From: Aphelenchoides besseyi
Taxonomy: Eukaryota > Nematoda > Chromadorea > Rhabditida > Aphelenchoididae
DNA length: 64,000 bases
Assembly (NCBI GenBank): GCA_024699855.1
Contig: JAMPIQ010000001.1
Coordinates: 5,828,001-5,892,000, forward strand
Reading direction: 5' to 3'
The notes under the pieces: model-generated
Seen by the model: the letters and a program-made list of their open reading frames with translations, nothing else
What the model was told of the DNA's origin: nothing
Databases searched by the model: none
Shown here: positions 1 through 10,824 of the stretch, piece by piece
Position numbering within the stretch: the stretch's first letter is position 1
How the letters are laid out: each line of letters starts with the position of its first letter
Made by a program: the position numbers and the translations under genes

Positions 1-1445
1 ATCGCATCGAAGTACTCGCAGCAAACCAGCAACAAACATTTAACTACTAATTGTTGTTGTTTTAATCGAATAAAATCTTCGTACCAACTAGACTTTGCAG
101 AGTTCAAAAAACAAAGCAGATTAACATCAAAATAATCGTTATTCCATTTCCGCTCACGTCCTCGGTTACTCGCACAAAACTGAAGAGTAACCTGAGAACC
201 TGGCTGGAAGTGTCAAACGATCCGCGTAGTTATACTAGGAATCTGCTCTTCGATTGAACCGTTTGGTCATTCCACGCGCTAAATTAGTTTACTAGTTGAG
301 AAGTAAACAGTAAACGTAAATTAGCGCGCTGATTGACCAGCGGAGAGAAGAGCAGAGGAATGAGAGGAGAAGGAATGAGACGATGGAGTGACTGTTTGGA
401 CTCATTTCCACGGTTTATATGCTGCCCGAATAAGGCTATCGAAGCTGCAGAAGGCGGTACCCGCACTCAAATATGCAATGGCTGCCAGTGATTGGAACTG
501 ACAAGGCGGTTGAGACCTCTCCGTAGACAAAAGAAAACAAATTCACTAATTGATCGGCGTTCCAATCAGATTGTTTTCTCATTCCCACGCTTTTCCCGAG
601 GTAATTCTGAATTTGAACAAGATTGGCGGCGTCCTTTAGAATGCAATCACAACAATCATTGAGCTGTTAGCTTCAGGTCATATTCTTATGTGAACTTGGA
701 CAGAAGATTGTTGGCCAATTCGAATTTTATTGGACAAAAATGCAGTTTATTGCTGTCACTTGTTGCTCTGTTACTGACGATCAATTTCTGACGATTTCAC
801 CGGATTCATTATAGCTTTTTGTGTGTATGCTTTCGATCCCAATTTATCTACTGTCTAACTTCAGCTCGCAAAACTTCTGGATTCTCATCCGCTCATGAAC
901 AAGTGTGCGAAATTGCAGATGAGCACCATCAGTGTGAAGAACTGCACCAACTTTGTAACTTCGCGCGATTTCTGACAAAATGTTCGGCTTTAAAGCGCTC
1001 TCATTTCTCTCTCAGTTATCCGATAGCTGCAAGTTTAAGTACAATGAATGGCCAAACGTTTGGGCTTTTAGTTGATATAATATGATCGTAGATTGTCATG
1101 AAGATCCCCGCGCTAAATCCATTTGCGTGAAGAACGTGTCATAGAAGGGAATCAAGAGTCGTGTTTTAGCTCAGTGGCTGATAAGCGTTTGTTAGTATTT
1201 GCATGCTTTGAGTTCATTAATTTGAGTTGCTGTTCTGTTGATCGCATGTTTCGACAGCCACTGGTTCTCGAGTGACAGTCATCTGAAGTGGGCTTCTCAG
1301 ACATCCCATAGCTAATATCCTCCTCTCTTATATTCCGTTTGATTCTACTAACTATGTCTCAACTTCAATGTTCACTTAATTTAATATTATAGCAGTCAAT
1401 CCCAATCAACTTCGTAGTCAGCATTATGAACTCAAATTTAAGTGA
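1..1445 (+). repeat. Dispersed repeat, copy 1 (runs off the left edge)
   Basis: This stretch is nearly identical, in inverted orientation, to 55132-56563, and its inner part (830-1445) matches 48377-48992. Position 1 pairs with 56563 and the match is still running at the window edge, so the true repeat end is outside. Differences from the far copy are few: a substitution near 483 and small insertions in the far copy near 55526 and 55608. No protein domain is recognisable; the open frames inside (for example 819-1085) have no homology I can name. It contains an imperfect inverted repeat around 278-330 whose arms start and end in CGCGCTAA and TTAGCGCG. Mobile element, segmental duplication and satellite-like repeat all remain possible. 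Confidence 0.9.
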
Positions 1446-2194
1446 CTTCTAATGTTTGCAGTTTTGGGCTCGCTGATGAGTGATGGATAATTTGATGATT
1501 TTAATAATTAAATTTCGAGATTTTAATTTAGACTTATTGTCAGATCGTTTAAAGTCCAACACCCACATCTTATCGAAATACGAGAATTAAATACATAAAT
1601 TCTCAGTCCTTCCGGCATTAGCGAATAAGGTGATCATCTTGCAATCTGCTCTGATTTGTTTCTGTTGGTTGATCGGTAGTTGGTCCTAAAACTCCTATTC
1701 TATTGACCACCATAAACTTAATGTTTTGCGTTGACACAACTCTAAATGATCAGCGATAAGTGCGTTTATCCAATTTGCCTTAAGCTCTCCAAATAATTAG
1801 ACCTGGATAAGTCTGTTAATTGGGTGGATTGCAAAGTTGGAGGTGAGAACGAAGATAGTGTAAGCTACCGATAATTCAGTATTTGGGCTTTCTTGCCGGG
1901 AATTTTGTCCTAGTTTTTATTGGATTGCTCTTTTTCAACTCGTTTTGTGCTGTCTAGTTGCGAATTTCACAACTAAAGTCACGGGGAATTCGATTAGTTT
2001 ACAGAACGACTGACCTCCAATAAAGAAACATCATCGAGTTTGTGAAGACGCCTACGATCTTGATCACGTATACTGATGATATCATCGCTTTAATTTGCGC
2101 TCCGTTCGCTCAACATTCTCTGCGCGATTTCTGTTCTAGCGACGTCATTTTGTAAGTATAAAAATGCTGCTGATTAATCATTTCGCCGAGAAAG
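1446..2194. other. Intergenic, AT-rich
   Basis: No coding exon, RNA gene or repeat was recognised between the copy-1 repeat and the QWG peptide gene. A TATA-like run (GTATAAAAAT) at about 2155-2164 lies 30-40 bp before the next start codon and is a plausible core promoter. Confidence 0.5.
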
Positions 2195-2476
2195 ATGCGG
2201 TTTCTTCTCGTTCTTCTTGTTTGTATTTTACTCGGTGCCCATGGGTGAGTGTTTTCTGGGTACTGTAACTTATTTTTTAGGAATATTATTCGCCCCAAAC
2301 GACAATGGGGATGGAACAATGGTGGTGGTTGGGGCAATGGTGGCTGGAACGGCGGTGGTTGGGGTAATCAATGGGGCGGAGGAACTGAAGTGATCGACAA
2401 GGAGACGATTCGAACCAATCCGTGGGGAGGACAAAGCACAACTTTTGAACAAGACACAATCCGATTTGGACGTTAA
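2195..2476 (+). CDS. Secreted Gly/Trp/Asn-rich QWG peptide precursor (caenacin/NLP-29-like)
   Basis: Exons 2195-2244 and 2281-2476, with a 36-nt GT-AG intron, give about 81 residues. Residues 1-17 are a clear signal peptide (MRFLLVLLVC...). A basic PKR site at about 21-24 would release a mature peptide beginning QWGWNNGGGW, followed by repeated GGWG/NGGW units and a polar tail ending in RFGR. Nematode NLP-29/caenacin peptides also begin QWG and are rich in Gly plus aromatics; in C. elegans they are epidermal antimicrobial peptides induced by infection or wounding. That function here is inference from composition. A TATA-like box lies upstream and AATAAA at 2513-2518 downstream. A glycine-rich structural peptide is the alternative. 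Confidence 0.75.
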
Positions 2477-3496
2477 TTTGACTCTCGAGAATCTTCTGTT
2501 CACGAAAAGCAAAATAAATTTGTTCATTTGCACGTCCCGAGTTGCGAGATTGATTGCCAGTAAAAACGAGCACGCGGGAATATATGCAACTTCCGGCGTG
2601 GAACGATTTGTTTGTTTATTTAGCCACAACTGAGTTAGGTTCCCACGGTAGACGTTCAGGTTGGTGTTCATTAGTTTGCTTCACGAATTCGTAAATTGGC
2701 CTATTTTCTTATTTAACGTCTGGAGCTCCGAATTCGATCTTGACTCACAAGTTGATTTCAAGCGTATAATTCTCGTATGACAACAAATCGTGGTTAGCAA
2801 TAAAGTTGATCGACTTTATGGTTAAAAGAAGATGAAATTTTGATTCGTTTATGTTGAGTCCTTCGATAGTTCCGCACGGCACTCTTGTGTTTTTGGCTTT
2901 CTGATTTTCCCGGTCGGCCCGCGGATGGCCGGCCGTCCGATCTTTGTCTCCCTCTCTCTCCCCCTGCTCTGGACGACTTGTGATTTATTGTAATTGCACC
3001 CAATAAACCTTTCTATTAACTTGATCAGAACACTACTCGGGCAAAACAGTTTACTTTAGTAAGATCATTTCTTTTCATTCTCTGGCAAAGCATCCAATCG
3101 CTTTCTGATTCCTCATCTGCAAAGAACTGTTGCATTCTCATTCGAATAGAAGTTGGAATATGAGAACGTTCATCTTGCAAACCAGTTCCATTGCATCGGC
3201 TTCGAGCTCAGTACCTTAACTGTGTAGTTTTCATGGTACAAGCTTCCGAGATTAAACTCGTAAGCGCCGGGTCTTCCTTTTGTGGAAGTTGCAGAAAAGC
3301 CATCAGAGTCAAGCTCAAGCAAATCCATATTTCAAGCGAAAACACAAACAACAAAAAGTAAAAGTTAATTTATTAATGGTAGAACAATTTAACTGGGCAT
3401 TGATAACAGAACGCCCCAAATATAATAACACTTGATTACTTGAAACCAATATTGAAAGCCACGCGCAGTTATAAGAAGTCGAAATCAATTGTCAAT
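2477..3496. other. Intergenic between convergent genes
   Basis: No exon was recognised. A short GC-rich patch near 2910-2960 with a locally palindromic GGCCGGCC core stands out from its AT-rich surroundings. The 3' flanks of the QWG gene (+) and the SIM protein gene (-) lie at its two ends. Confidence 0.4.
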
Positions 3497-4727
3497 CTAA
3501 ACGACAGTCGAGTGTTGTTTCAGTCGCCAATCACTCACGATAATGCAGTCGTTCTCCGAATCGCTCAGAGTGATCGTTTCAACCGAAGGTTTCAATTTCT
3601 TTGAATTTACAGAACTGAATACTGAGAAAGTTGACAGCTTGTCTAAAACCTTTAATTTCGAGAAGTTCTTTTTTTCTACCTCGTGCTCGACGCTTCGTCG
3701 TTTCTTTACGCTCCCATTCGCCGTCCTAAAACTCATCAAAGAAATCAAAAAGCTGAAAACTTACGTAGATAACGTCAGTTTCATCCGATTCCTCTGCGCT
3801 GACGTCTTCAATATCGTCCGAATACTCCGATTGATCACAGTCGTAAATACCTTCTTGTTTTTCACTTTCGGTTCTCCAGTTCTGAGAACCTTCTTTCTGG
3901 GAGTTCTCTGGTTTTTCCGATTCCTTTTCATCAACAAAGACCTAAAAAGCAATAAAAACCAAATACAAAATGCACTCACTTTCGAAATCAATTCGATAGT
4001 TGGTCCGGGTTCTTCGCTCTGTGGAACTTGATTATCTAACAGCGTTTCCTTGACCCAACGATCAAATCGTTCGCCACGAATGTGAAGAGAAATTTGAGCG
4101 GTCAACACGCAAATAAACGTGTCTAAACGGCAATCAAAAGCCGAAAAAGTTGAACTCACAATCTTCAAGTTGCTCCGAAGTTCCGACCCACTCACGTTCC
4201 TTTTCGTCCAACTTGCCAATCATTTCGATCAATTTGCTCGGCATTAGAACGCTAAAACAAATCGTCGATCAAAAGCTTGTGGATCAGAATTTACGGGTTG
4301 CTACGAAAGAAGTCCGTGAGTAACTCGTTTAGTTTGGCGCTGTTCGTCGGAGTGATCTGAATTAGTTTCTCGGGCTTTGCATCCTGAAACTCCAGATGCT
4401 CCTTTAGCCATCCGTTGACTTCTCGCAGCTCTTCGTTCATCCTTTGGCGCTCTTCCTCCAACATCTCAAAGTTTTCCGTATCCTCCGAATCGATCACTCG
4501 CGCTTCGTATTGTTGCAGCCATAGGTAGAGATCCTGGAAACGACGAAATGACCGAAAAGCTGTAAACTCACTCCTTGACGTGCCAGGAACTTCTTGATTT
4601 CCACCTTCTTGTTGTCTGGAATGTCGGAATGATAACTCACTCTCCGCATGTTTTCCAAAATCGTTTGAAGCATCGACGACATTTCGACGACATCGTTCGG
4701 TCCGTTCGATGAACTTGACAGTTTCAT
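3497..4727 (-). CDS. Acidic helical protein with C-terminal SUMO-interaction-like motifs (DAXX-like layout)
   Basis: Seven exons (4572-4727, 4295-4533, 4160-4251, 3980-4122, 3765-3941, 3680-3725, 3497-3642) keep frame with canonical sites and 37-43-nt introns and give 332 residues. Residues 1-170 are predicted helical and charged (for example EEERQRMNEELREVNGWLKE). A middle segment is acidic with Ser/Asp/Glu clusters. The C terminus carries two hydrophobic-acidic motifs, ETITLSDSEND and CIIVSD, which fit SUMO-interaction motifs. DAXX, an H3.3 chaperone, also has a helical N half, an acidic centre and a C-terminal SIM, but I cannot match its histone-binding helix residue by residue, so identity is only suggested. 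The 3680-3725 micro-exon is required to keep the SIM in frame. Confidence 0.7.
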
Positions 4728-5393
4728 TACAACTTGAAAACACGAAAAAACTTCATTACGAACAATCTTCAGTCAACGCGACGGAATTTTTTTCTCGTCG
4801 ATTTTTCGTCGTCAATCAGATTTTCAGACAAAATCTAATCTTCTTTTCTCCTCACTAGTCAACGGTAACAACCATTTCTTCTGGACGATTATTGCGACAA
4901 CAATCCACCTTCGCGGTCAATCGAACTCTTCACTCAAAATGTCGAGGTGAAAAGTTCACTTCTCGACCACACCGACCGCTTAAAAAACTCGCTGTCGTGA
5001 CGTGCCGAGGCGTGTGGTCGTCAACAGAATTCGACTCGAAGTCCTAAAATTCGAGTTTCAGTTCTTATGTAAAACTACCGATGCAAATCATTTGTCATGA
5101 GTGTTGTATAACAAATTCATCAACAAATTCAGTCAATCGATTTGTTTCCAAATTTCGAATTCAATACTCACGACCAATTTCACGGCCGGCACACGAGAGC
5201 AACAAAACGAATTTGAGACCTTTGAGTTACAAGTGCCATCTGTGGTCTCGATTTTTTCATTCTGGTCAACAGAAGAGACGAATCAGTCAGCCACGTTTTC
5301 TCGATGGTAAATAAGCTTGTCCCCGGGAAATCTTTCTGTGACCTCCAACATAAAAGGATGAGCGGTTGTTCGGTCTTTTAGTCAGTCGACAGG
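4728..5393. promoter_or_regulatory. Divergent intergenic region with inverted CGACCACAC element
   Basis: This is the shared upstream region of the SIM protein (-) and the collagen (+). A perfect 9-bp inverted repeat, CGACCACAC at 4964-4972 and GTGTGGTCG at 5012-5020, encloses 39 bp. The collagen side has a TATA-like CATAAAAGG near 5350-5358 and a T-rich TCTTTTAG just before the start codon that could be a trans-splice acceptor. Function of these sites is inferred. Confidence 0.4.
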
Positions 5394-6439
5394 ATGCACG
5401 TAACGGAAATCACCGACACAGCGACGTCCACATCGTCGGTGGAGGAAAAGCGGTCGCTGCGGCCAGTGGCCATTTGTGCGGTTGCTTTTGCGACGATTTC
5501 GGTTTTGGCGTGTGCCATCACGTTGCCGATTGTTTACAATCACATTCAAAGTGTTCAGTCGTTTATGCAGAATGAATTCGACTTCTGTAAAGTGAGTTTG
5601 CACCCACTGCTTTCAGTTATTGTAATCATTGGTTTAGACGAGATCGAGAGACATGTGAGTTGTAGTGGTGGAGTGGTCGATTCGATTGCTTGTAAGTGGA
5701 AAGAGATGGTGCAGATTCAGACGGTTTCTGGACTCCCGACCGTAGCGACGATGGATCGAACTCGTCGTCAGACCTACGATGCACAGCCGGCGTATTCGCA
5801 CGGTTCGGCACTGGGAATGTCCGGCAACCCGCAAGGTGGTAGTTGTTGTACGTGTCAAGTTGGACCGCCGGGACCTCCGTGAGTTTGATCTTATTCGATT
5901 GAATTCGGAGTCTTTGCAGGGTCCGCCGGGGCGCGATGGGCGACCGGGAGCACCGGGTAAGTGGAAAGAGAAGCAGCCGAGCTAATCGATTGGCTTTAAG
6001 AAGACCGGGAAATCCAGGGAATTGATTGTCGAAGATTGCAGATCACTGAACGTTTTTCAGGGCCGCCGGGAAGAGACGGAGTCTTATTGCCGGGCCCGCC
6101 GCCGAAACCGCCGTGCCAAAAATGTCCACCAGGTCCTCCCGTTAGTTTCGCTTTCGTATTGTAGTCAATTGAGTCTCGAGTATTTTCAGGGACTCCGGGA
6201 CCGCCGGTTCGTTTGTTTCGGTTGTTTCAGCTAACGTGCTTGTTATTTTAAGGGTCCAAAAGGTTTGTCGGGGCCTCAAGGTGAAGCTGGTTTGCCGGAA
6301 CGGTAAGACGCGTTTCGTGTGGAATGGCTGAGTGTTGGATGTTTTCAGCGATGGTATTCCTGGTTTGCCGGGACCAATTGGACCGCAAGGACCACAAGGA
6401 GCGCCGGGATTGGCCGGGGAAAAGGGACTGCCGGGGTGA
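5394..6439 (+). pseudogene. Cuticle collagen, damaged and without a C-terminal domain
   Basis: Exon blocks are 5394-5591, 5638-5654, 5697-5878, 5920-5956, 6061-6140, 6190-6206, 6253-6302 and 6349-6439. Exon 1 is a typical nematode Col_cuticle_N domain: a cytoplasmic start, one membrane segment (about residues 25-48) and FDFCK. Next come a W-K-E-M segment, a furin-like RTRRQ site, CCTCQVGPPGPP, and short Gly-X-Y blocks with PPCQKCPPGPP. At three junctions (after 5654, 5878 and 6140) the expected frame is restored only if one extra G preceded the GT, so canonical splicing frameshifts. The last Gly-X-Y block stops at TGA 6437-6439 without the usual C-terminal cysteine domain; total length is about 225 residues against roughly 280-320 in the family. 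Sequence errors are the alternative to a pseudogene. Confidence 0.75.
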
Positions 6440-8067
6440 GGATTTGGAAGTACATCGAGCGCTATTGAATAGGGGTTTCTATTGAAGTTCGAGAGTACTC
6501 GTCGATTCTTGAAACTCTCAAGACTACAATGTTCAAATGCGCGGGTGAAGCGCATTTTGAAGCTGCTATTTCAAGAGCACTTGTATAGACATTTGAAATT
6601 ACCAACCTTGTTTAAATTACTACAACTAAAGATCCAAGGTAGTTAATATAGTTGACCGTTAGTGAGAGAGTAAGCTACGTAAAAGTAGAGAACAACTTGT
6701 TCGCAAACATCTACGATCCCTTCAACAGAGCGTTCAAGTATATTTGGAATTAATCTTATATAAATCCTAAACTAACATCGCTATCTCGAATGAACAACCT
6801 TTAGGGTTTGCGGAATTAAGTTTGACATAAACTTTTAATAGCCAAAGGAATTTAAACATTCTTGTCTCTAAACAGGTAAGTAACTTTTGGTTGATTAGCT
6901 GTTAGCTGGTCGGAACGAATGTGCTTTGATAAACGCTAAATGAGTTTAGTCTAAAGAAGATTACACAAACGCACGCCGAAGTTAATACCCTATCTATAGA
7001 TCACACTGTCGGAATTAACCGAGCAGTATGAAAGTTCAATCTTACACGAATTTCCAACTATCTGCCCCTTTTGATGTTATGAACTAGCTTATCTAACAAA
7101 TAAATCGCAAAATAGATCGCTACAATCTTACGATTAGTTGCACATGAAGTAATGGAAAAGCATTCTATCTCTATAATTAGCACCACTAATGCTCACTCTG
7201 AATAGTTTTCATATTTCTCGCCATTTTATGAGTCATATCGGAAATTAGAAGAATCCATAAATGACTTTAAAATCAGCAACAAAGTGTAGAAACTGGAATG
7301 ATGACGAAAATAAGATTTTTGTACTTTTATATTTCAGCTCAAACTGCTACTTTTATCAAAAGAAACCTTTGCACAACCAGGTTCATTTATCAACAATCGA
7401 AATGCACTTACTAGTGTGACGCTAATCTTTAATTCGAAGACCTAAACTGCAGCGTATAAGCGGAAATCTTCGCACTTTATGGCTTTTCCGGCCTGTTTAC
7501 GTTCTAATTGCTGGTTATCGACATCCATGAGAACATACGACTCCATATATGAAGGTCGACCATTTTGTCTGCTTATTTCGATAGCCGTCTATCACCTCGC
7601 ATTTCTACTCGAACGCTCAATTTTTACGGCAACTAAATTAGAAACAAGTCCGACACTTCTCATTCTTGTTCATTTGCATAGACTGAGGTGTACGAATTTG
7701 TTTCTAAGTGATTAGTCTCCAGAAGCTATGGAACACGTGAACTACTTGTCGACTATCATTTCGTTAAAACGTGAACGAACCTGTGAGTTTACATTTCTTC
7801 TTCATAATTCCTTCTTTCTTTGCTAATTAACAAGTGCCGTTCAAGTACCAACCGCTTTGCAAAGACGTCTGCAGCTTGTCTTTTCTACTCCCGGATTAGA
7901 AACTTTTGTTTCCTGTCTTATGAGCAGAATATCAAACTGATGACCAAACACCGTTTCACTCTATCCGTACACTTGGTCTATAATTATACGTTCGTAATGA
8001 CACTGATTGTCTCATAAATTATTCATTCGCGTACATATTTATTGACAACTCAATTTGAGTTTATGGT
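6440..8067. other. Long intergenic gap
   Basis: No exon, RNA gene or repeat was recognised. The first part could in principle hold lost collagen C-terminal exons, but no Gly-X-Y coding was seen. Confidence 0.45.
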
Positions 8068-10091
8068 TCAGAATTCTTTGTAGGGAATTTCCTCTGACAA
8101 GTCGTCGGGAATCTTGACGGTTGCCATTTGTTGATGCAACGATTTCAAATGCTTTTCGCGTTGTGTTGGCGTCATAAAAAGGAACTCGATTTCGTTCAGT
8201 GAATAGCCGGCAGTGTCGGGAACGTACTTCCAAAAGACCCACAGGGCGACTGTGGTGATTGCGGCATAGAAATAGAAGGTACCAAATCGAGTGATTGTCG
8301 ACGCCAAAGTCAAAAATGTTAACGAAATGAACGCATTGGCTGACCAAATCGCACAAGTAGCTATCGAAACACACGTACCACGAGCCCTAAAACAATGTGA
8401 TCGATTATGTCACTTCCACTTACCATATTGGATAAAACTCGGCATTCGCAACCCACGGAATAGTCGATAGACCTAATGGATCGATTAGTAATCATTCGTT
8501 TTATCCTTACCCATTCCGAATACAAGCAAATAGACGACAATAAGGATCAACGGTAAAGCCGTGTACTTAGTTTCGCAAGACGACGACACCGCACACAAGT
8601 TCGATTCGATCGGAACACAAACTCCGATTTCGCCGAATGCACAGAACCCACAGCGATCGTCGGTGGTGCAAAAATCGCAATTGCTGAAAGAGTTCAATGA
8701 GACTAACATCGGAAAGCGAACCTTTTAGTCGAACAATGATCATCCAGAGTTAAGTTTTCGATCAATACTGCATTTTTTGTGTCCCGATTAACAACCAAAA
8801 AAGCGCTAGCGATAGCCAATAACGCCAGAATTGTCATCAGTGTACTCAACAACAAAACCTTTCGTCTACCCAAACGTTCGATGAAAAAGAACGGCAGTAG
8901 GGTTCCGAAGAAATTTACAAACGAAGTGCACAATGACAACCAAATGGTCGTATCTGAACTTGTTGTTATTATTTCCACTTCTCAACCGCTTACGATCATC
9001 TTGAATACCCGCAGATTTGAGCAAAGGTGCCGTGTAGTACCTTAAACGGCAATCAAACCCCCGTCAAGCAACCAACTCACATGATCGTATCAATTCCCGA
9101 AAGTTGTTGAAAGACAACCAATGAACAACCAATTAGCAGTGACTTGCGCACATGCGAAGTTTTCATTATCGTCACGATCGTAAGCTCATCGTCTCCTGAA
9201 GTTCTCCTTAATGAATTCAAATCCAAAAACTCACGTCCATTTTGCTTTCGACTTTGCTTCTCTTTTTCGTAGACTGCGCTAATTTCTGACAATTCATAAT
9301 CGATCCAATCGGTCGAATGGTTATAAATTTTGTGTAAAACCTAAAAATCTTGATTTCCATCTTCTGTCTCTCTACCTACATGTCGACTCGTCTTCTCTTC
9401 TCCATTCACGAACAACCATCGTGGACTTTCGGGCAGAAACAAGAACCCAACGAATTGGATTATGCTCGGCAACGCTGCAAAACCGAACATAAAACGCCAA
9501 CCGAAGTTGTCGGGATCAACATAGGAAATTGAACCGGCAATAACGTTGGCAAACATTTGACCGAAACACAAGAAGATGTTGAAGGCCGAAAGCATCTGAC
9601 CGCGAACATGAGTCGGCGAACATTCACCCAAGTAAACGGGAACGATACATGACGATAAACCGAGAGCCAAACCCAATAGAAGACGACCGATCAGCAACAT
9701 GAGTTTACTCATTGCTCCGGCACAAACCAACGATCCGAAGCCAAAAATCAGAGAAGAACCTAAAATCACAATTCTTCGTCCAAACTGATCACTCAGTTTG
9801 CCAGCGAAAAGTGCACCGATTGCCGCAGCAACTGAAGATTGAATTAAGAGATTCCCTTGATCACAACTTACTCGGCATTCCAGCGACAATGAGCTCAACC
9901 CAGAGATGTGAAACCGGACGTATGAAGTCGTTGTTCGAAGCGTGAAGCATTGCCGACGATATCACGCCTGTCTCATAACCACAAAGAAAGCCACCCAACA
10001 CCGACATCAGACATAGCACATAGATGAAACAACATAACTTCGGTTTTTCCAACGGTTTCTCGATCATACCCAATAATCTAAAACATCTCAT
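8068..10091 (-). CDS. H+/myo-inositol cotransporter (HMIT/SLC2A13-like), copy A
   Basis: Nine exons (9872-10091, 9380-9831, 9235-9340, 9081-9195, 8994-9040, 8722-8953, 8511-8683, 8424-8472, 8068-8386) splice in frame to 570 residues. It is a 12-helix major facilitator sugar transporter. Visible hallmarks: GYETGVISSAML in helix 1, GKLSDQFGRR after helix 2, PESPRWL before the central loop, FQQLSGIDTIMYY in helix 7, GRRKVLL after helix 8, and AEFYPIWARGTC. The extracellular Cys loop NCDFCTTDDRCGFC is characteristic of HMIT proteins rather than plain glucose transporters. Expected role is proton-driven inositol uptake at the plasma membrane, which in C. elegans supports osmoregulation. Start is uncertain: ATG at 10091, or an internal ATG at 10067 after a TTTTAG. 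A paralogue follows at 10825-12887. Confidence 0.93.
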
Positions 10092-10824
10092 AAGATCAAC
10101 ATGAATGACTGAATGTTATCATCAATCGACAGTCTTTAGTCAGACATGAAACTGCTGTCGTGATAACCCGCTCGCAAAAGATATCCCACAGAAATAGCGT
10201 TCGGCGAATCTAAACAAAGGAATTTCTTTACAACGCGCGCCATCAATTATCAATCATACCCAAAACGAACTTAACACTGTGACGCGCAGATTTCTCCAAA
10301 CTCACGAGGTTTTTGTAATGATTCGATTGAACTTTCAAGTTTAAAAAGGTTGCAAATCGAACGCTTAACTCCAATTACTGAGCTTTAAGCTCTTAACTGC
10401 GCTAATCCTTTCAGACCCGCAAGTTCAAAACCTGCAATCCACTTGCCCATGAACTTTGAGCTTCACATTCGAATATTGCATTACAAGTGGCTGATCCTCT
10501 GCGTCAATCGGCTTCAAGTAGCTTTGCAAACAATGGACTTTTACTTCCGAACAGAAGATGCAGACTCAAGTTGACGTGAATTGGATAATAAACAAGTGAC
10601 AAATTCAAATCGTAACTTGTTGTTCGTGTTAAGGGGCTGAAGGTCATACAAATTATTTTTAGTTATGCATCAAACCGTTCTTCAACCCTGTTATAAACAA
10701 TAAATGACTCACCATAAACTTTAAATCTTCCGTCTATAACCTTTTAAATTGCAGCCCCATCTTTGTTGCGATTTTTACTTTCACTCGTACATACAAAAGC
10801 TCAGAGAATACATTTCACGTTTAT
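10092..10824. promoter_or_regulatory. Upstream region of HMIT copy A
   Basis: Gene-free interval between the two tandem transporters. It should hold the promoter of copy A and the 3' flank of copy B; no specific element is recognised. Confidence 0.4.

Noticed and set aside
819..1085. 88-residue frame, also present in copy 2 at 48737-49063
   Set aside because: Conserved only because the DNA repeat is duplicated; no start context, no domain, and the third copy carries indels that break it.
1150..1230. tRNA-like stretch TTTTAGCTCAGTGGCTGATA
   Set aside because: Looks like a tRNA A box/D arm, but there is no matching B box or acceptor stem within 90 nt.
2794..3003. Basic 69-residue minus-strand frame in a GC-rich patch
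   Set aside because: Composition is driven by a local GC-rich palindromic patch; no promoter, intron or homology seen.
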